From positions 186,001 to 250,000 of the forward strand of contig CANJKZ010000956.1 in assembly GCA_947471745.1 (NCBI GenBank): a stretch of DNA of 64,000 nt, written 5' to 3'. The notes under the pieces are model-generated. The model had not been told where the DNA came from. It saw nothing but the letters and a program-made list of their open reading frames with translations, and ran no database searches. Both the position numbers and the translations under genes were made by a program. Source of the stretch: Closterium sp. Naga37s-1 (lineage: Eukaryota; Streptophyta; Zygnematophyceae; Desmidiales; Closteriaceae). Shown here one piece after another: positions 43,698 to 54,711 of the stretch (positions are counted from its first letter, which is position 1; the number at the start of each line of letters is the position of its first letter).

Positions 43698-43978
43698 ATA
43701 TATAGAGTACAGGGGAATACGAAACGACCTAGACTGTACTCTAAGGGGTACATTCCCTTATTACAGCGAAGTTCAACTGTGCGGCGCGGGAACCCGTTTC
43801 GAACCTGTTCCCGCTCTTTCCAGTTCAATTGCATCTGCCTGCATTGGTCTTAATCTGACGGTTGTTGGTGTCGCTTCGACTCTTCTAACTCCTCGCCTTC
43901 GTACTCGGTAGAGTCGGCTCCTGTAGCATACAGGAATGCCTTACTCATTTTTCATATCGTAACAGCGAGTAAGCATTC
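43698..43978. other. unassigned spacer
   Basis: No gene or clear repeat. It lies between the orphan LTR and the recognisable part of the left G2 LTR. It may be a diverged rest of that LTR, but I could not align it to the right-hand copy. Confidence 0.4.
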
Positions 43979-44181
43979 GAGGTTGGAGAATGTCGAGGCG
44001 GAGGTCCGGAGTGCAGGTTACCAACCGAACCGTGAGGTTGGGTCGCATCGTGAACAGTGGCGGGAATGGTGTCGAGGCGAATGTCGCGAGTGGTAACGGA
44101 TTATTGTGGGGTGCTGTTGGCGGGAACAGTGGTGTACGTGCTGAGCAGGGACGCGAAATAAGGAAAGGAATTTTCCTTACA
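43979..44181 (-). repeat. G2 3' LTR (recognisable part)
   Basis: Aligns with 60104-60306 (gaggttgg to ttttccttaca). On its inner side lies a run of eleven pyrimidines that is a purine tract on the minus strand (44184-44197). Left of 43979 similarity to the right LTR stops. Confidence 0.8.
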
Positions 44182-44208
44182 CTACCCCCCCCCTTAAGGA
44201 GGCTTCTC

Positions 44209-45894
44209 TTACGAAAGCGCGTGTACATCCCGGAAATTCCGGCTGCGCAGATACTCGGTGAGGACAGGGTGGTTTTCGATTTTTTCCAGGGGAACCCAAT
44301 TGTCTTCGGTGGGCGTGCGGTCTCTCCATCGGATCAGGAATTCGACCCTTCGAGCTCCTCGTGGGTCACGAACCCGGTGGCTCAGAATCTTCTCGGGCGA
44401 GATGACCAATTCTGTCGGTGGTCGTGTCATGCTGGCTGGGCGATTTCGGGCCAGTTGGCTGGTGGATGTTACGTAGGGGCGAAGCAGGCTGACGTGGAAG
44501 GATGGGCTGACGTACCAGTCAGCAGGGAGGAGGAGGTGGGTGGTGACAGGTGTGATCATGTGGCTGATGCGAAATGGCCCGCAATATCGGGGGCGGAGTT
44601 TCGGGGTTATGGGCAGGCGGAGGTTTTGAGTGTCGAGTAAAACTAAGTCGTCGGGCTGGTAAGTGACAGGTCTGCGGTGGCGGTCGGCGTTGCGTTTAGC
44701 GATGATGTTGGCGTTTTTTATTGCCTCGGCTGCCCTGGTTCGTGCTGCTTGTAATATTTCTGCGAATTGTTGCGCGCGTGGTACTGGGTTGTCGGGATTC
44801 GGGGTCATGGGTACTGTAGGGTCTTATCCGTAGTTCAGGTAAAACGATGACTGTTGGGTCGTGGCGGATGGCGAGTTGTTGTACGCGAATTCGATGAGTG
44901 GCAGTTGTTGTTCCCAGGTGGTCGGATCGTCGCACGTGGCTCGGATTAACTGTTCCATGGTCTGATTTGTCCGTTCCGTCTGTCCGTCGGTTTCGGGGTG
45001 GTACGAAGAACTAAACTGCAGGCTCGTGCCGAACTGCTGCCACAGGTTTTGCCAGAATTTGCTGGTATATTTCGTATCGCGATCGCTGATGACCGTTGCT
45101 GGTATCCCGTGCAGTCGAACGATGGTTGAGATGAAGAGGCGGGCTGTTTCTTCGGCTGTGATTGATTTTTTGCAGGCTTCGAAATGTGTCATTTTCGTCA
45201 TCCGATCCATGACGACCAGGATCGCGTCGTTCCCACTTGCTCCAGCCGGTAACCCCGTGACGAAGTCCATCGTCACCTGCTGCCAAGCACGCTCTGGGGG
45301 TGGTATCGGCTGCAACTGCCCTGCCGGTCGCTTCCGTGATGATTTCATGAGTTGGCAGGTGGGACACGATGCCACGTGTCGCTGCACGTCGGTCAACATT
45401 TCGGGCCAGTAATAATACCGCTGCAGCTGCTGCCGTGTTTTTTCTACTCCGAAATGGCCTAAGGTGACTCCTTCGTGTGCCTCTTGTAGCAGCAATTCCC
45501 GTAGTAGCGTGTAGCCCAGTACCCAAATTCGATCGGTGCCGGTTTTTACGTAATAGACTCCTTTTGCTGCTGCAAACTGCTGCGAATTTCCGCCTGTGAA
45601 GAATGGGTCAGTTTGATAACCGTGGGTAAATAGTCCTGTCAGTAGTGGGCTGGTCTGGGCGAGTAGTATGGCGAGGAGTTGGGCTGTGGGTCGGGTTAAT
45701 GCGTCGGCGATGTTCGATGCCCCTTTTTTGTAGGTGACCGTGTAGTGAAAGTTTGACTCGAGGTAGTCGAGCCAGCGAATTTGTCGTGGGTTGAGGTGGG
45801 GCTGTGCGCGGAGGTACTGTAGTGCTTTATGGTCTGTCCGTACTGTCACGTCGGCGCCGGTCAAGTAACAGCGCCACACTTTGAATGCATGCAC
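44209..45894 (-). pseudogene. Ty3 RNase H end, integrase and chromodomain (G2)
   Basis: From 45894: RNase H (TDHKALQYLRAQPHLNPRQI), the zinc-binding HHCC region (HEGVTLGHFGVEKTRQQL, CPTCQLM), the core with DFVTGLP, ISDRDTKYTSKFW and YHPETDGQTERTNQ (D, D and E). One stop (TAA, 44824-44826) follows SSFYLNYG. The frame reopens at 44808 with the integrase C-terminus (DLVLLDTQNLRLP, SFHVSLLRPYV) and a chromodomain (PEKILSHRVRDPRGARRVEF then LIRWRDRTPTEDNWVPLEKI) to 44209. The chromodomain marks a chromovirus and normally directs integration to modified histones. Only one or two lesions. Confidence 0.9.
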
Positions 45895-47155
45895 GATCGC
45901 AAGAATTTCGCGATCGTGTATCGGGTAATTCTTCTCGGGCGAATGTAGTTTTCATGACTCGTATGCGATGGGCTGTAAACCGTTGCCGAAAACCTGTAGC
46001 ATTACGGCTCCAATGGCGATGTCGCTTGCGTCGGTAACCACTTCGAATGGGCGGTGTGGGTCGGCAATGCGCAGTACGGGCGGTGAACAGAGAACATTTT
46101 TCAGAGTAGAGAAGGCAGCATGCTCTTTCTCCCCCCACGTAAAAGCGACCCCCTTCCGCAGTAAGTCCGTAAGCGGGGCAGTTAAGCGTGTCGGGGATGA
46201 ACCGACGCACATAATTAACGAACCCTAACAAACTCTGCAGCTCCGTGATGTTCGTCGGGGGGTGCCACGCTTTTACCGTGTCTAGCTTCTTTGGGTCGAT
46301 TTCTACTACAACCTCCGAAATAATGTGCCCCAAAAATTCTAACCTATCCTGGAAGAACTCACACTTTGAACCATTGGTCAGTAGTCTGTGTTTTTCTAAA
46401 ACTGTAAATACTGCTTCTAAATCGGCTAAGTGCTGCTGCTTGTCACGACTGTAGACTAGAATGTCGTCGAGGTAAATTATCACACATTTATCTAAGAGTG
46501 GTCTAAACGCCTCGTTCATGGTCATCTGAAATGTCGCCGGTGCGTTGGTCAGCCCGAAAGGCATGACTGTGTACTCGAATGACCCGTACCTAGTCCTAAA
46601 TGCTCTCTTGGCGCAGTCCGATGGTTCAACCCGAATCTGATAGTAACCTCCCCGTAAGTCGGTTTTCGAAAAGACCCGTGCTGTTCGCAATTGATCTATC
46701 AGTTTGTCGGCGCGAGGGATGGGGTATCGCGATTTGACTGTAACCCTATTCAGTGCTCTGTAATCGATGCACATGCGAAAGCCTCCGTCCTTTTTCGGTG
46801 TGAACAGGATCGGTGCGGGGAATGGCGACGAGCTCGGTCGGATGAAATTTTTCTCTAACAGGTAATCTAACTGCTTCCTCAGTTTGTCGAGCTCGGGCTG
46901 TGTCAGTCTGAACTGTCGCTGTATGGTTGGCTGTGCCCCGGGTTCTAATTCTATTCGGTGATCGTGCGCCCGCTGAGGGGGCAGTCCCTCCGGTAAGTCG
47001 TCGGGAAAAATCCCCGGGAACTGTTTCAACAGTTCCTGTAGTTCGGGTGGTACTGCCACCAGTAGTTTCTGAAAATCGCTCGGCTGCTCTGCTTCTTCCA
47101 CCATTGCGATATCCACCGCGTACACGTCAGCTCCAGCGGAGACATCCCGTTTCAT
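45827..47155 (-). pseudogene. Ty3 reverse transcriptase and RNase H start (G2)
   Basis: Open from MKRDVSAGADVYAVDIAM through the RT blocks (FTPKKDGGFRMCIDYRALNR, DLRGGYYQIRVEPSDCAKRA, MPFGLTNAPATFQMTMNEAF, catalytic IIYLDDILVYS) to FLGHIISE and LLGFVNYVRRFIPD. A small deletion near 46190 then shifts the frame. RNase H continues at 46212-45952 in another frame (VVTDASDIAIGAVML...PIAYES) and meets a TGA at 45952. Otherwise well preserved and the best Ty3 RT in the window. Confidence 0.9.
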
Positions 47156-47186
47156 TGTGATGGTGTTGACGTGGACCGTTGAAGAC

Positions 47187-47513
47187 TTAGCCAGCGAGGT
47201 AGCTCAACCCAGTTACCGTTGTCCAGTTGATTCGCGGGTTGTATCGTCGCAGCCAATCACGTCCCAGTAAAATGTCGTGCCCATCCAATGTCGTCGCGAG
47301 CATTTCCTGTGTAAATCCGAAGTTCCCCCCACAGCGGACTTTTACTCTCTCCACCTTTTCCCGTATGGCCAGCGGCGTTCCGACAACTAAGCGTGCATCT
47401 ATCTCCCGTAAACACCGACTAAGTGCCAGTTGCAGCTTCCTTGCAGTCGCGTTATTAACTAAGCTGTGACTTGCGCCTCCGTCTATAAAAATCTTCACTG
47501 CTGCTCCCTGCAT
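47187..47513 (-). pseudogene. Ty3 protease (G2)
   Basis: The retropepsin-like domain reads VKIFIDGGASHSLVNN (Asp in a D-G-G-A context where D-[ST]-G-A is usual), then LDGHDILLGRDWLRRYNP and NWTTVTGLSYLAG before a stop. The RT ORF lies in another frame 30 bp further on, so a one-base shift separates protease and RT. It lies between LARD2 and RT. Confidence 0.82.
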
Positions 47514-47681
47514 TTTTCTGTGGATCAGTACTCGGCAATCTGTCGCTGTACCCTCCTTATTCGTCCGAGCCCGATCGATAGTGTGAATCGGTACTGTGAC
47601 TCAGTGAGGGTCGGTGAGGTTGGGCGAGCAGGCAGTCTCGTCAGTAGTTGGCCCAACTTCTACTGACTGCTGGCGTTTCCC

Positions 47682-47831
47682 TGTGAAGAAATGAAAACAG
47701 GAAATGAGAAAGAGTGGAGCGGAAGTGAGAGGTTCACTAGTAAACATTGGGATACATATAGCAAACCCTAAAAGGGTTGTACTCACTATAGAGTACCCCA
47801 CTACAGACTAGAGAAACATAATATTCTGACA
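47682..47831 (-). repeat. LARD2 left LTR
   Basis: 150 bp, tgtgaagaaatgaaaac to atattctgaca. Differs from the right LTR at two sites that I see (near 47741 and 47803). Confidence 0.92.
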
Positions 47832-48679
47832 CACCCCCATAGTCAAAGTGGGGTGTAATCAGCACAAGAAGCAAAGCAAAATAAGCTCAGGGTGGATCAC
47901 AATGTCACCACATATTCTGAGCACAAGCAACAGTTTTAAAGTTCACAAATGTAAGCAAAGCTAGAGGCTATCACAGAGGGCAAGTGAGGAGGAGGCTGGA
48001 CTGTAAGAGGAGAGGAGATAGGAGGCGACGGCTGAAGCTGCAGACACACGGGCAACAGGAGTCGGCGCGCACAGTTGCTACCGGAGCAAAGGCCCCGGAC
48101 TACAGGAGTAACTGGCTCGGCGGCTAACTCTGAGCGGCAGGAGCAACGGACCCACGGGCGACTGGCGCAGCTGGCTACAACTGGGCTACCGGAGATTGTA
48201 GCCTCCGGACTACTGGCGCTGCTGGCGACACAACGGCTGCCTCCGCCCATCCTCCCTCTAACTGTGTCACCCCCCTTTCACACACCCCCTGCTGCACCTC
48301 TAACTCTGCTCACACGCTACCCCCTAGCACCACTCCGTCGGCTCCAACACACCCACCCCCCTCAGCACCACTCCATCGGCTCCCACACAACCACCCCCAT
48401 CAGCGGCAGCTGCAGCAGTGGGAGACGGAGGAGGAGGAGGAGGAGCAGGGGTGAACACACACCCGCCACCCCCTACTCGCCACCCCCAAACCCTAACAAA
48501 GGGCAGGGCGGGATGGCGGGCAGGGAGGATGGGGGGGGGGGGGACGCGTGGCCTCCTAGGGCGCCAACACAGGCGGCAGAAGGGGCGACGCCCGGCCCCC
48601 CCCCCCCAGGACGCCGCGACGGGCGACGGGAAAAGGGGGGCGGGGGGGGCGGGGCGCGGGCCCCTGGAGCGCCGAACCA

Positions 48680-49200
48680 TGGCCGGGGTAGGGCCGGGGC
48701 AGGGTCGGGGCAGGGCCGGGGCAGGGCAGGGGCAGGGCCGGGGCAGGGCAGGGGCAGGGCCGGGGCAGGGCCGTGCAGGGCCACGGCAGGGCAGGGGCAG
48801 GGCCGGAGCAGGGGTCGCGACGGGGGTCGCGACGGGAGGCCGCGACGGGGTGCCGCGACGGGGGCCGCGACAGGGCGACAGGGCAGGTGCCGCGACGGGA
48901 GGCCGCGACGGGGGGGGGGGGCGCGACGGGGGGGGGGCCGCGACGGGGGCCGCGACGGGGGGCCGCGACGTGGGGGCCGCGACGGGGGGCCGCGACGGAG
49001 GGCCGCGACGGGGGGCCGCGACGGGGGGCCGCGACTGAGGGCCGCGACGGGGCCGTGAAGGGGCCGCGACGGGGGGCCGCGATGGGGCCGCGACGGGGTC
49101 GCGACGGGGCCACAAAGGGCCGCGACAGGGTCGCGAAGGGGCCACGAAGGGCCGCGACGGGGTCGCTAAGGGGCCACGAAGGGGCCGCTAAGGGCGCTTC
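48680..49200. repeat. GC-rich minisatellite in LARD2
   Basis: First ggccggggcagggcaggggc units (48680-48810), close to the LARD1 repeat, then ggggccgcgacggggggccg units (48830-49190), close to the reverse complement of the E leader. The same leader therefore mixes both repeat types found separately in LARD1 and E. Confidence 0.85.
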
Positions 49201-49273
49201 GGGCAGCAGGGCAGTTAGAAAAAAAATTTTAAGTGGTGGGCCCGAGGAAGGATCGAAAAAAGCTCTGATACCA

Positions 49274-49423
49274 TGTGAAGAAATGAAAACAGGAAATGAG
49301 AAAGAGTGGAGCGGAAGTGAGAGGTTCACTAGAAAACATTGGGATACATATAGCAAACCCTAAAAGGGTTGTACTCACTATAGAGTACCCCACTGCAGAC
49401 TAGAGAAACATAATATTCTGACA
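49274..49423 (-). repeat. LARD2 right LTR
   Basis: 150 bp, followed by the target duplication ttccc. Primer site immediately to its left on the minus strand. Confidence 0.92.
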
Positions 49424-49424
49424 T

Positions 49425-50574
49425 TCCCGGCCTCTGAGACTCTCGCCCCTGCTCTGTTCCGCGGCGCCTGAGCTCCTCTGGGCATTCACTCTTGCGATGG
49501 CCCAGCCTATTGCAAGCAAAGCAGCGCCCCTTAAACGGTGCGGCAGCTGCATTCGTCGCAACGGCGTGTACGGTGGCGTGCTCGATTGGTCCCCGAGGAC
49601 GTTGTCCGTAGTAGGACCCTGGTCTCGGTCGTCGTAGGATGTCGATTTTCTCGGCGAGCGCGAGGATCTCGTTGAAATTCGAGAGCCCGCGTAGCATGAT
49701 TTCATGCGAGATGTTCAGCTTTAGCCCTCCGACGTAACGGTCCACCCGTTCCGCTTCGTGCATATAGCCGACTTGCTCGCATAATGCGAGAAAACCACTC
49801 GTGTAGTCTTGAACCGATCCGAGCTGCCGCCAAGTGCGCAGCTTCTGACGCGCCGAAATCGAAGCCGCAATCGGTTCGAAACGCGCCCGAAGCACTGCGC
49901 ACCACGCATCCCATGTGCTGTACTGGGCTGTCTCGCAGAATGAACTCCAGGTGACGGCTGGGCCTGTGGGCCCTTCTTCTTGCGACGGTGGCTCGTAGGC
50001 ACGTGGCGACGTCACGATGACTCGCCACCAGTCCATGGCGGGGCCTCTCAGCAGCGAAACAGCGTAGCGAATCTTCGCTGTGTCCGACTCGACGTAGTTC
50101 GCGTCGAAAAAAACGTTCATCGTGAAGACCCACGATTGAACCGTCGGACCTCCATGTTGGCTCAGGTCAAAACAGGGTGGACGCTGCGGCTTGAGTGGCA
50201 TTGGTGCCGTGACGGCGTACTCGCCACTTGTCGCTGCAAATTCCACGTGCCGACGGGCTTCGCGGGACCCCTGCGGGCTTGGTGCGGCCCTGTTTCTCTC
50301 CATGCCAGGCATTGAGTGAGCGGCGCCCTCACTGACTACGCTTGAGCGTTGTCCCACGCTGTCGTTCTGTGTCGGTGTGCCTGACGAGATGATGATCGGC
50401 TCCTCGGACTGTGCAGGTGCATTGATTGGTGCTAGTGCATTCACTGTCGATTGCTGGCAAGCGGAGTCGCGTTCCGCCGTGAGTGTGGCGATTTTGAGGG
50501 CCGAATCTTCGAGTTGGCATATGAGACAGTCGAGCTACGCTTGGGTCAATTTCGCGAGAGTGATTTCAGCCATG
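49425..50574 (-). pseudogene. Ty3 gag with CCHC zinc knuckle (G2)
   Basis: The minus-strand ATG at 50574 begins MAEITLAKLTQA followed by an in-frame TAG. Translation from the next Met (50444) is open for about 340 residues: a disordered N-terminus, then the capsid-like region (DYTSGFLALCEQVGYMHEAE, LKLNISHEIMLRGLSNF) and a canonical zinc knuckle CFACNRLGHRKSEC (Cx2Cx4Hx4C) near 49510. The frame runs into LARD2 after RESQRPG. Typical Ty3 gag. Confidence 0.85.
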
Positions 50575-50670
50575 GCGGGGGTGTCGGGCGAGCTCAGCGA
50601 GAGCCTCTGTCGTGGCCGTGCGTGCTTACGAGAGAGCACTACGAGCGGCGGTACTTGGTCGCTGAGAGAC
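50575..50670 (-). other. G2 leader (left part)
   Basis: Short G2 5' UTR between the gag start and copia H. The rest of the leader is at 58270-58340, right of H. It ends with the H target duplication gagac (50666-50670). Confidence 0.7.
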
Positions 50671-50801
50671 TGTCAAAATGATATATAGCTTATATTGTGT
50701 AGGCTATAGTGGGGTAGCCCATAAGGGGTACAACCCAATTAGGGTTAGTACTTGTACCCAACTCTTTGCTAGTTCATTCATTCTCGCTCGTTACTTTGAC
50801 A
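50671..50801 (+). repeat. element H 5' LTR
   Basis: 131 bp, tgtcaaaatgatatatagc to cgttactttgaca, preceded by the target duplication gagac. The shared copia LTR core ctatagtggggtagccca is present. Confidence 0.95.
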
Positions 50802-50819
50802 TGGTTTCAGAGCAGGTCC
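50802..50819 (+). other. element H primer-binding site
   Basis: tggtttcagagcaggtcc directly follows the LTR; a variant of the Met-initiator tRNA complement. Confidence 0.75.
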
Positions 50820-50869
50820 CTACTCGGACCGTTTTTTTTTTTTTTTGGGCCCACCACATGCTGCCCTGC

Positions 50870-51940
50870 TAGCCACCCTCGCAACCCGTCGCCCCTAGCC
50901 ACGGCCCCTTGGCCCCGTCGCCCCGTCGCCCTTACCACGGCCCCTAGCGACCCGCGACCCGTCGCCCCTAGCCACGGCCCCTTGGCCCCGTCACCTCTAG
51001 CCGCGGCCCCTTGGCCCCGTAGCCCCGTCGCCCTAGCCACGGCCCCTAGCGACCCGTCGCCCCATCGCCCGGTCGCCCTAGCCGCGACTCCTAGCGATGG
51101 CCCCCCCCTTGGCCACGTCGCCCCGTCGCCCTAGCCGTGCCCCCCCCTAGCGACACGTCGCCCCGTCGCCCTGTCGCCCCTAGCCGTGGGTCCGTCGCCC
51201 CGTCGCCCCTAACCGCAGCCCCGTCACCCCGTCGCCCCTAGCCACGGCCCCGCGGCCCCGTCGCCCCGTCGCCCCGTCGCCCTAGCCTCGACCCGCGACC
51301 CGCGACCCACGACCCAGGCCCCTCGGCCCCTAGGCCCCGTCGCCCAGTCGCCCCGTAGCCCCTAGCCGTGGCCCCGTCGCCCCGTCGCCCTGTCGCCCTA
51401 CCCTCGGCCCCTAGCGACCCGCGACTCGTCGCCCCTAGCTGCGGCCCAGTCGCCCCGTCGCCCTAGCCTCAGCCCATAGCGACCCGCGACCCGCGACCCA
51501 GGCCCCTCGGCCCCTAGGCCCCTCGGCCCCTAGGCCCCTCGGCCCCGCCTCTCGGAACCTCGACCCCTACGCCCCTCGGCCCCTTGGCCCCTAGGCCCCT
51601 TGGCCCCTCGGCCCTTAGGCCCCTCGGCCCCGCCCCCAGGCCCCTCGGCCCCTAGGCCCCTCGGCCTCGCTCCTCTGCCCCTTGGCTCCTAGGCCCCTCG
51701 GCCCCTCGGCCCCTAGGCCCCCCCCACCACACGTGTTTGGCCCCTCGGCCCCTAGGCCCCTTGGCCCCGCCCCTTGGCCCCTTGGCCCCTAGGCCCCTTG
51801 GCCCTTCGGCCCCTAGGCCCCCACCACACATGTTTGGCCCCTCGGCCCCGCCCCTTGGCCCCTAGGCCCCTGGCACCTCGGCCCCTTGGCCCCCAGGCCC
51901 CTCGGCCCCTCGGCTCCTACTGCTACTACTGCTACTGCTA
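50870..51940 (+). repeat. GC-rich tandem leader of element H
   Basis: About 1.07 kb of two repeat styles: gtcgccccgtcgccctagcc units (50880-51480), then cccctcggcccctaggcccc units (51490-51910). A ctactgctactgctactgct run follows, leading to the gag ATG. No gene is supported. Confidence 0.88.
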
Positions 51941-51993
51941 CTGCTGCTACTGCTGCTACTGCTTCTACTGCTGCTCCTGCTTACTGTGCCACT

Positions 51994-54711
51994 ATGGCCT
52001 CGCTTCGAGTTCTCGCGTTTGACCATGAGGGTAGACCGGTGCAGTTCGACACGTGGCTCGACGACCTGCAGCTGTACCTACTGAGCGATATTAAGGACAG
52101 CGTTTCACTGTTTGACCACGTGTACGGTGCCACTACTGCCCCTCCCGCCACAGGTGACAGTGCGACTCGATCACAGTGGCTTTCTCGCAACGCTGCTGCC
52201 CGCCTAGCCATTCGCAACCACCTGCCGTTAGCCGAATGCACTCACTTCGGACAGCACAGGACCGCACAGGCACTGTACGACGCTGTAGTCACTCGCTACT
52301 CCTCCCCAGCCACTGCTGCTCTATGCCGCCTGCTTCTGCCCTACCTGTTCCCCGAGCTGTCTGCTTTTGCCACAGTAGAGGACCTGGTTTCCCACCTGCG
52401 CGCTAGCGACGCTCGCTACCGCGCTGCAATCCCAGCCGAGTTCCTTGCAGGGAACCCGCCCCCGATGTACATCACTCTCTACTTCGTAGTCACTCGCCTC
52501 CCTGACTCCCTTCGCTCTGTCAGGGACCACTTTCTCTCCCTCACTGTTGACCTCCTCGAGCAGCATCTCCTCGCAGCTGAGACTAGTGCAGTTGCTGTAG
52601 GTGCTGCTCGTGGCACTCCGCGCCCGCCCTTCTTTGAGGGGTGCTCCCCCTCCCCCCTTGCCCCCTCCTACGCCTCTGCTGCTGCTCCCGACGTCTCTGT
52701 TCCTGAGGACGTCGGGGCTGCTTCTGCTAGTGCGAAGCGCCGCAGCAGCAAGGGCAAGGGTAGCAGGGGTGGTGGAGGTGGCAGCGGTGGTGGAGGGGGT
52801 GGCAGCGGAGGTAGTGGTGGGGGCAGTAGTGGGGGTGGTGGCGGCGGTGGGACTGGTGGAGGGAGTGGGGGTTCTGGTGGCAGCGATGGAGGCAGCGGTG
52901 GGAGTGGCGGCAATGGCGATGGTGGGACTGGAGGCGGTGGGACTGGCGCTCTGCGTGTTGGTTCTGGAGGTGGCCAGCGTCAGCAGCAGCAGCGTCGCAG
53001 CGAGACCCAGTCGCCCCAGCAGCTTCGTGAGTGGTTTTTGCAGCGTGGGGCGTCTGGGGGTAGTGGTAGCTGCCCATATGTCATTCGCACGGGTGACCGT
53101 GCTGGTCAGACTTGCGGGCGGCTCCACACTCAGCACCGCTGCTTCTCCCGCCTCGACGACACTTGGCGTGCTGAGTTTGGTGATGACGCCGAGCTCCTTC
53201 GCTGGGCAGATCTACTTAGGTCTAGGATTGCTATCTTTGACCTAGACTTTGATGCTATTCTTTCTGCTATGTATGCTTTGTCTGTTAGTGCTGAGGGTGA
53301 CTGTTACCGGTGTGTGCCACCTGACCCAGGTATAGCTGCTGCTTCTCTAGGTGCTAGTGAGTCTAGTACTCTCCCAGGTACTGCACCTGCTCAGGCCTTG
53401 CACACCTTCACGCTAGACTCAGGCGCCTCTGCTTGTTTCTTTCGTGACCGCACCACTCTCACTCCTCTCTCTGCACCTGTCCCTGTCCGAGTGGCTGACC
53501 CCTCTGGGGACCCGGTCGTGGACCGTTCCTCCACTGTCCTCCCGTGTCCGGCGGCTCCGTCCGGCTCACTGTCAGGCCTTCACCTCCCCTCATTCTCTAC
53601 GAACTTGGTGAGTACAGCTGCCCTTCAGGATGCGATGGTCACTACCACCACTCCTGGGGGTCAACGTGTGTCGATCTGCACGTGCACACGGACGGGGCGT
53701 CACCTGGCTACGTTCATTCGTCGGCCAGGGTCGAGGCTGTACACGCTTGCTACCGAGCCTCCTCAGGTAGCTGCGTCAGCTCAGGTGTCCGCGTCAGGTC
53801 AGGTAGCCGCCTCTTGCTCGTATCGCCTCCTGTCACACCAGACTCTTCTGTGGCACCACCGCCTGGGTCACCCCTCCCTGCCACGCCTTCGTGGCATGCA
53901 CTCCCGTCTCCTTGTCTCTGGTCTCCCCAGGTCTCTGCCTCCCTTACCGCCCTCGCCTGCCCCGCCCTGTCTTCCTTGCGTCGAGGGGCGGCAGCGCGCT
54001 GCTCCTCACTCCTCCTCGTTTCCCCCGACGACTGCTCCCCTGCAGACTCTCCACATGGACGTGTGGGGCCCAGCCCGCGTCAGTGGACAGGGCCGCGAGC
54101 GCTACTTTCTGCTGGTAGTTGACGACTACACGCGGTACACCACGGTCTTCCCCTTGCGCAGCAAGGGTGAGGTCTCTGCTGTCTTGATCCCTTGGATCCG
54201 CACAGTCCGTCTCCAGCTACGCGAGCGGTTCGGCCAGGACCTTCCTGTCCTGCGTCTGCACTATGACAAAGGTGGTGAGTTCTCCTCCGACCTCTTGCGG
54301 GACTTTTGTCGTGGGGAGGGCATTCTCCAGTCGTTCACGCTTCCGGGCTCCCCTCAGCAAAATGGGATTGCTGAGCGCCGCATTGGCTTAGTCATGGAGG
54401 TCGCTCATACCTCCATGATCCATGCGGCTGCTCCCCATTTTCTGTGGCCGTTTGCGGTCCGGTACGCTGCGCATCAGCTCAACCTCTGGCCCCGTGTCTC
54501 CTTGCTGGAGACCTCGTCCACACTGCGTTGGACGGGGAAGGTTGGCGATGCGTCGGTGTTCCGGGTTTGGGGTTCTCGTGCCTTTGTTCGCGATACGTCC
54601 GCGGACAAGCTCTCCGCCCATGCTATCCCCTGCTTCTTCCTTGGCTTTGTCCCTAACGCGCCTGGCTGGCAGTTTTACCACCCCACCTCGCGCCGTGTCT
54701 TCCCCTCTTAG
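51994..54711 (+). pseudogene. copia gag-protease-integrase (H), longest open polyprotein
   Basis: The ATG at 51994 (MASLRVLAFDHEGRPVQFDT) was chosen over an upstream in-frame ATG at 51886, which lies in the leader repeat; E gag starts at the equivalent place. Gag helices (ALYDAVVTRYSSPATAALCR, RLPDSLRSVRDHFLSL), a glycine/serine-rich stretch (52750-52980), PQQLREWF (53014-53037), and the Cys/His motif C-x13-C-x3-H-x4-C (53071-53142). Protease LHTFTLDSGASACFF near 53400-53440. Pre-integrase HHRLGHPSLPRLRG with CLPC, integrase core VVDDYTRYTTVFPLRSKGEV, LRLHYDKGGEFSS (second Asp in DKGG), SPQQNGIAERRIGLV. A TAG replaces the usual Gln at 54709-54711, before DVTFDESV. Confidence 0.92.

Larger units (their letters stand above)
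47682..49423 (-). mobile_element. non-autonomous LTR element LARD2 (no gag-pol)
   Basis: A 1742-bp insertion with 150-bp LTRs (47682-47831, 49274-49423) and target duplication ttccc (47677-47681, 49424-49428). The primer site tggtatcagagc is on the minus strand at 49273-49262, and the 3' UTR and purine tract (gactatgggggtg, minus) touch the left LTR. It has the same architecture and size as LARD1, with a clearly related left interior. The right interior is a GC-rich ggggccgcgacggggtcgcg-type repeat. It separates G2 gag from protease. No retroviral domain inside. Confidence 0.92.

Noticed and set aside
44209-47155. Infectious retrovirus
   Set aside because: Chromodomain integrase, Ty3-type order and no envelope gene; an ordinary chromovirus-type retrotransposon.
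51886-51993. Upstream in-frame ATG for H gag
   Set aside because: The extra 36 codons translate leader repeat and a ctactg run; E gag starts at the position equivalent to 51994.
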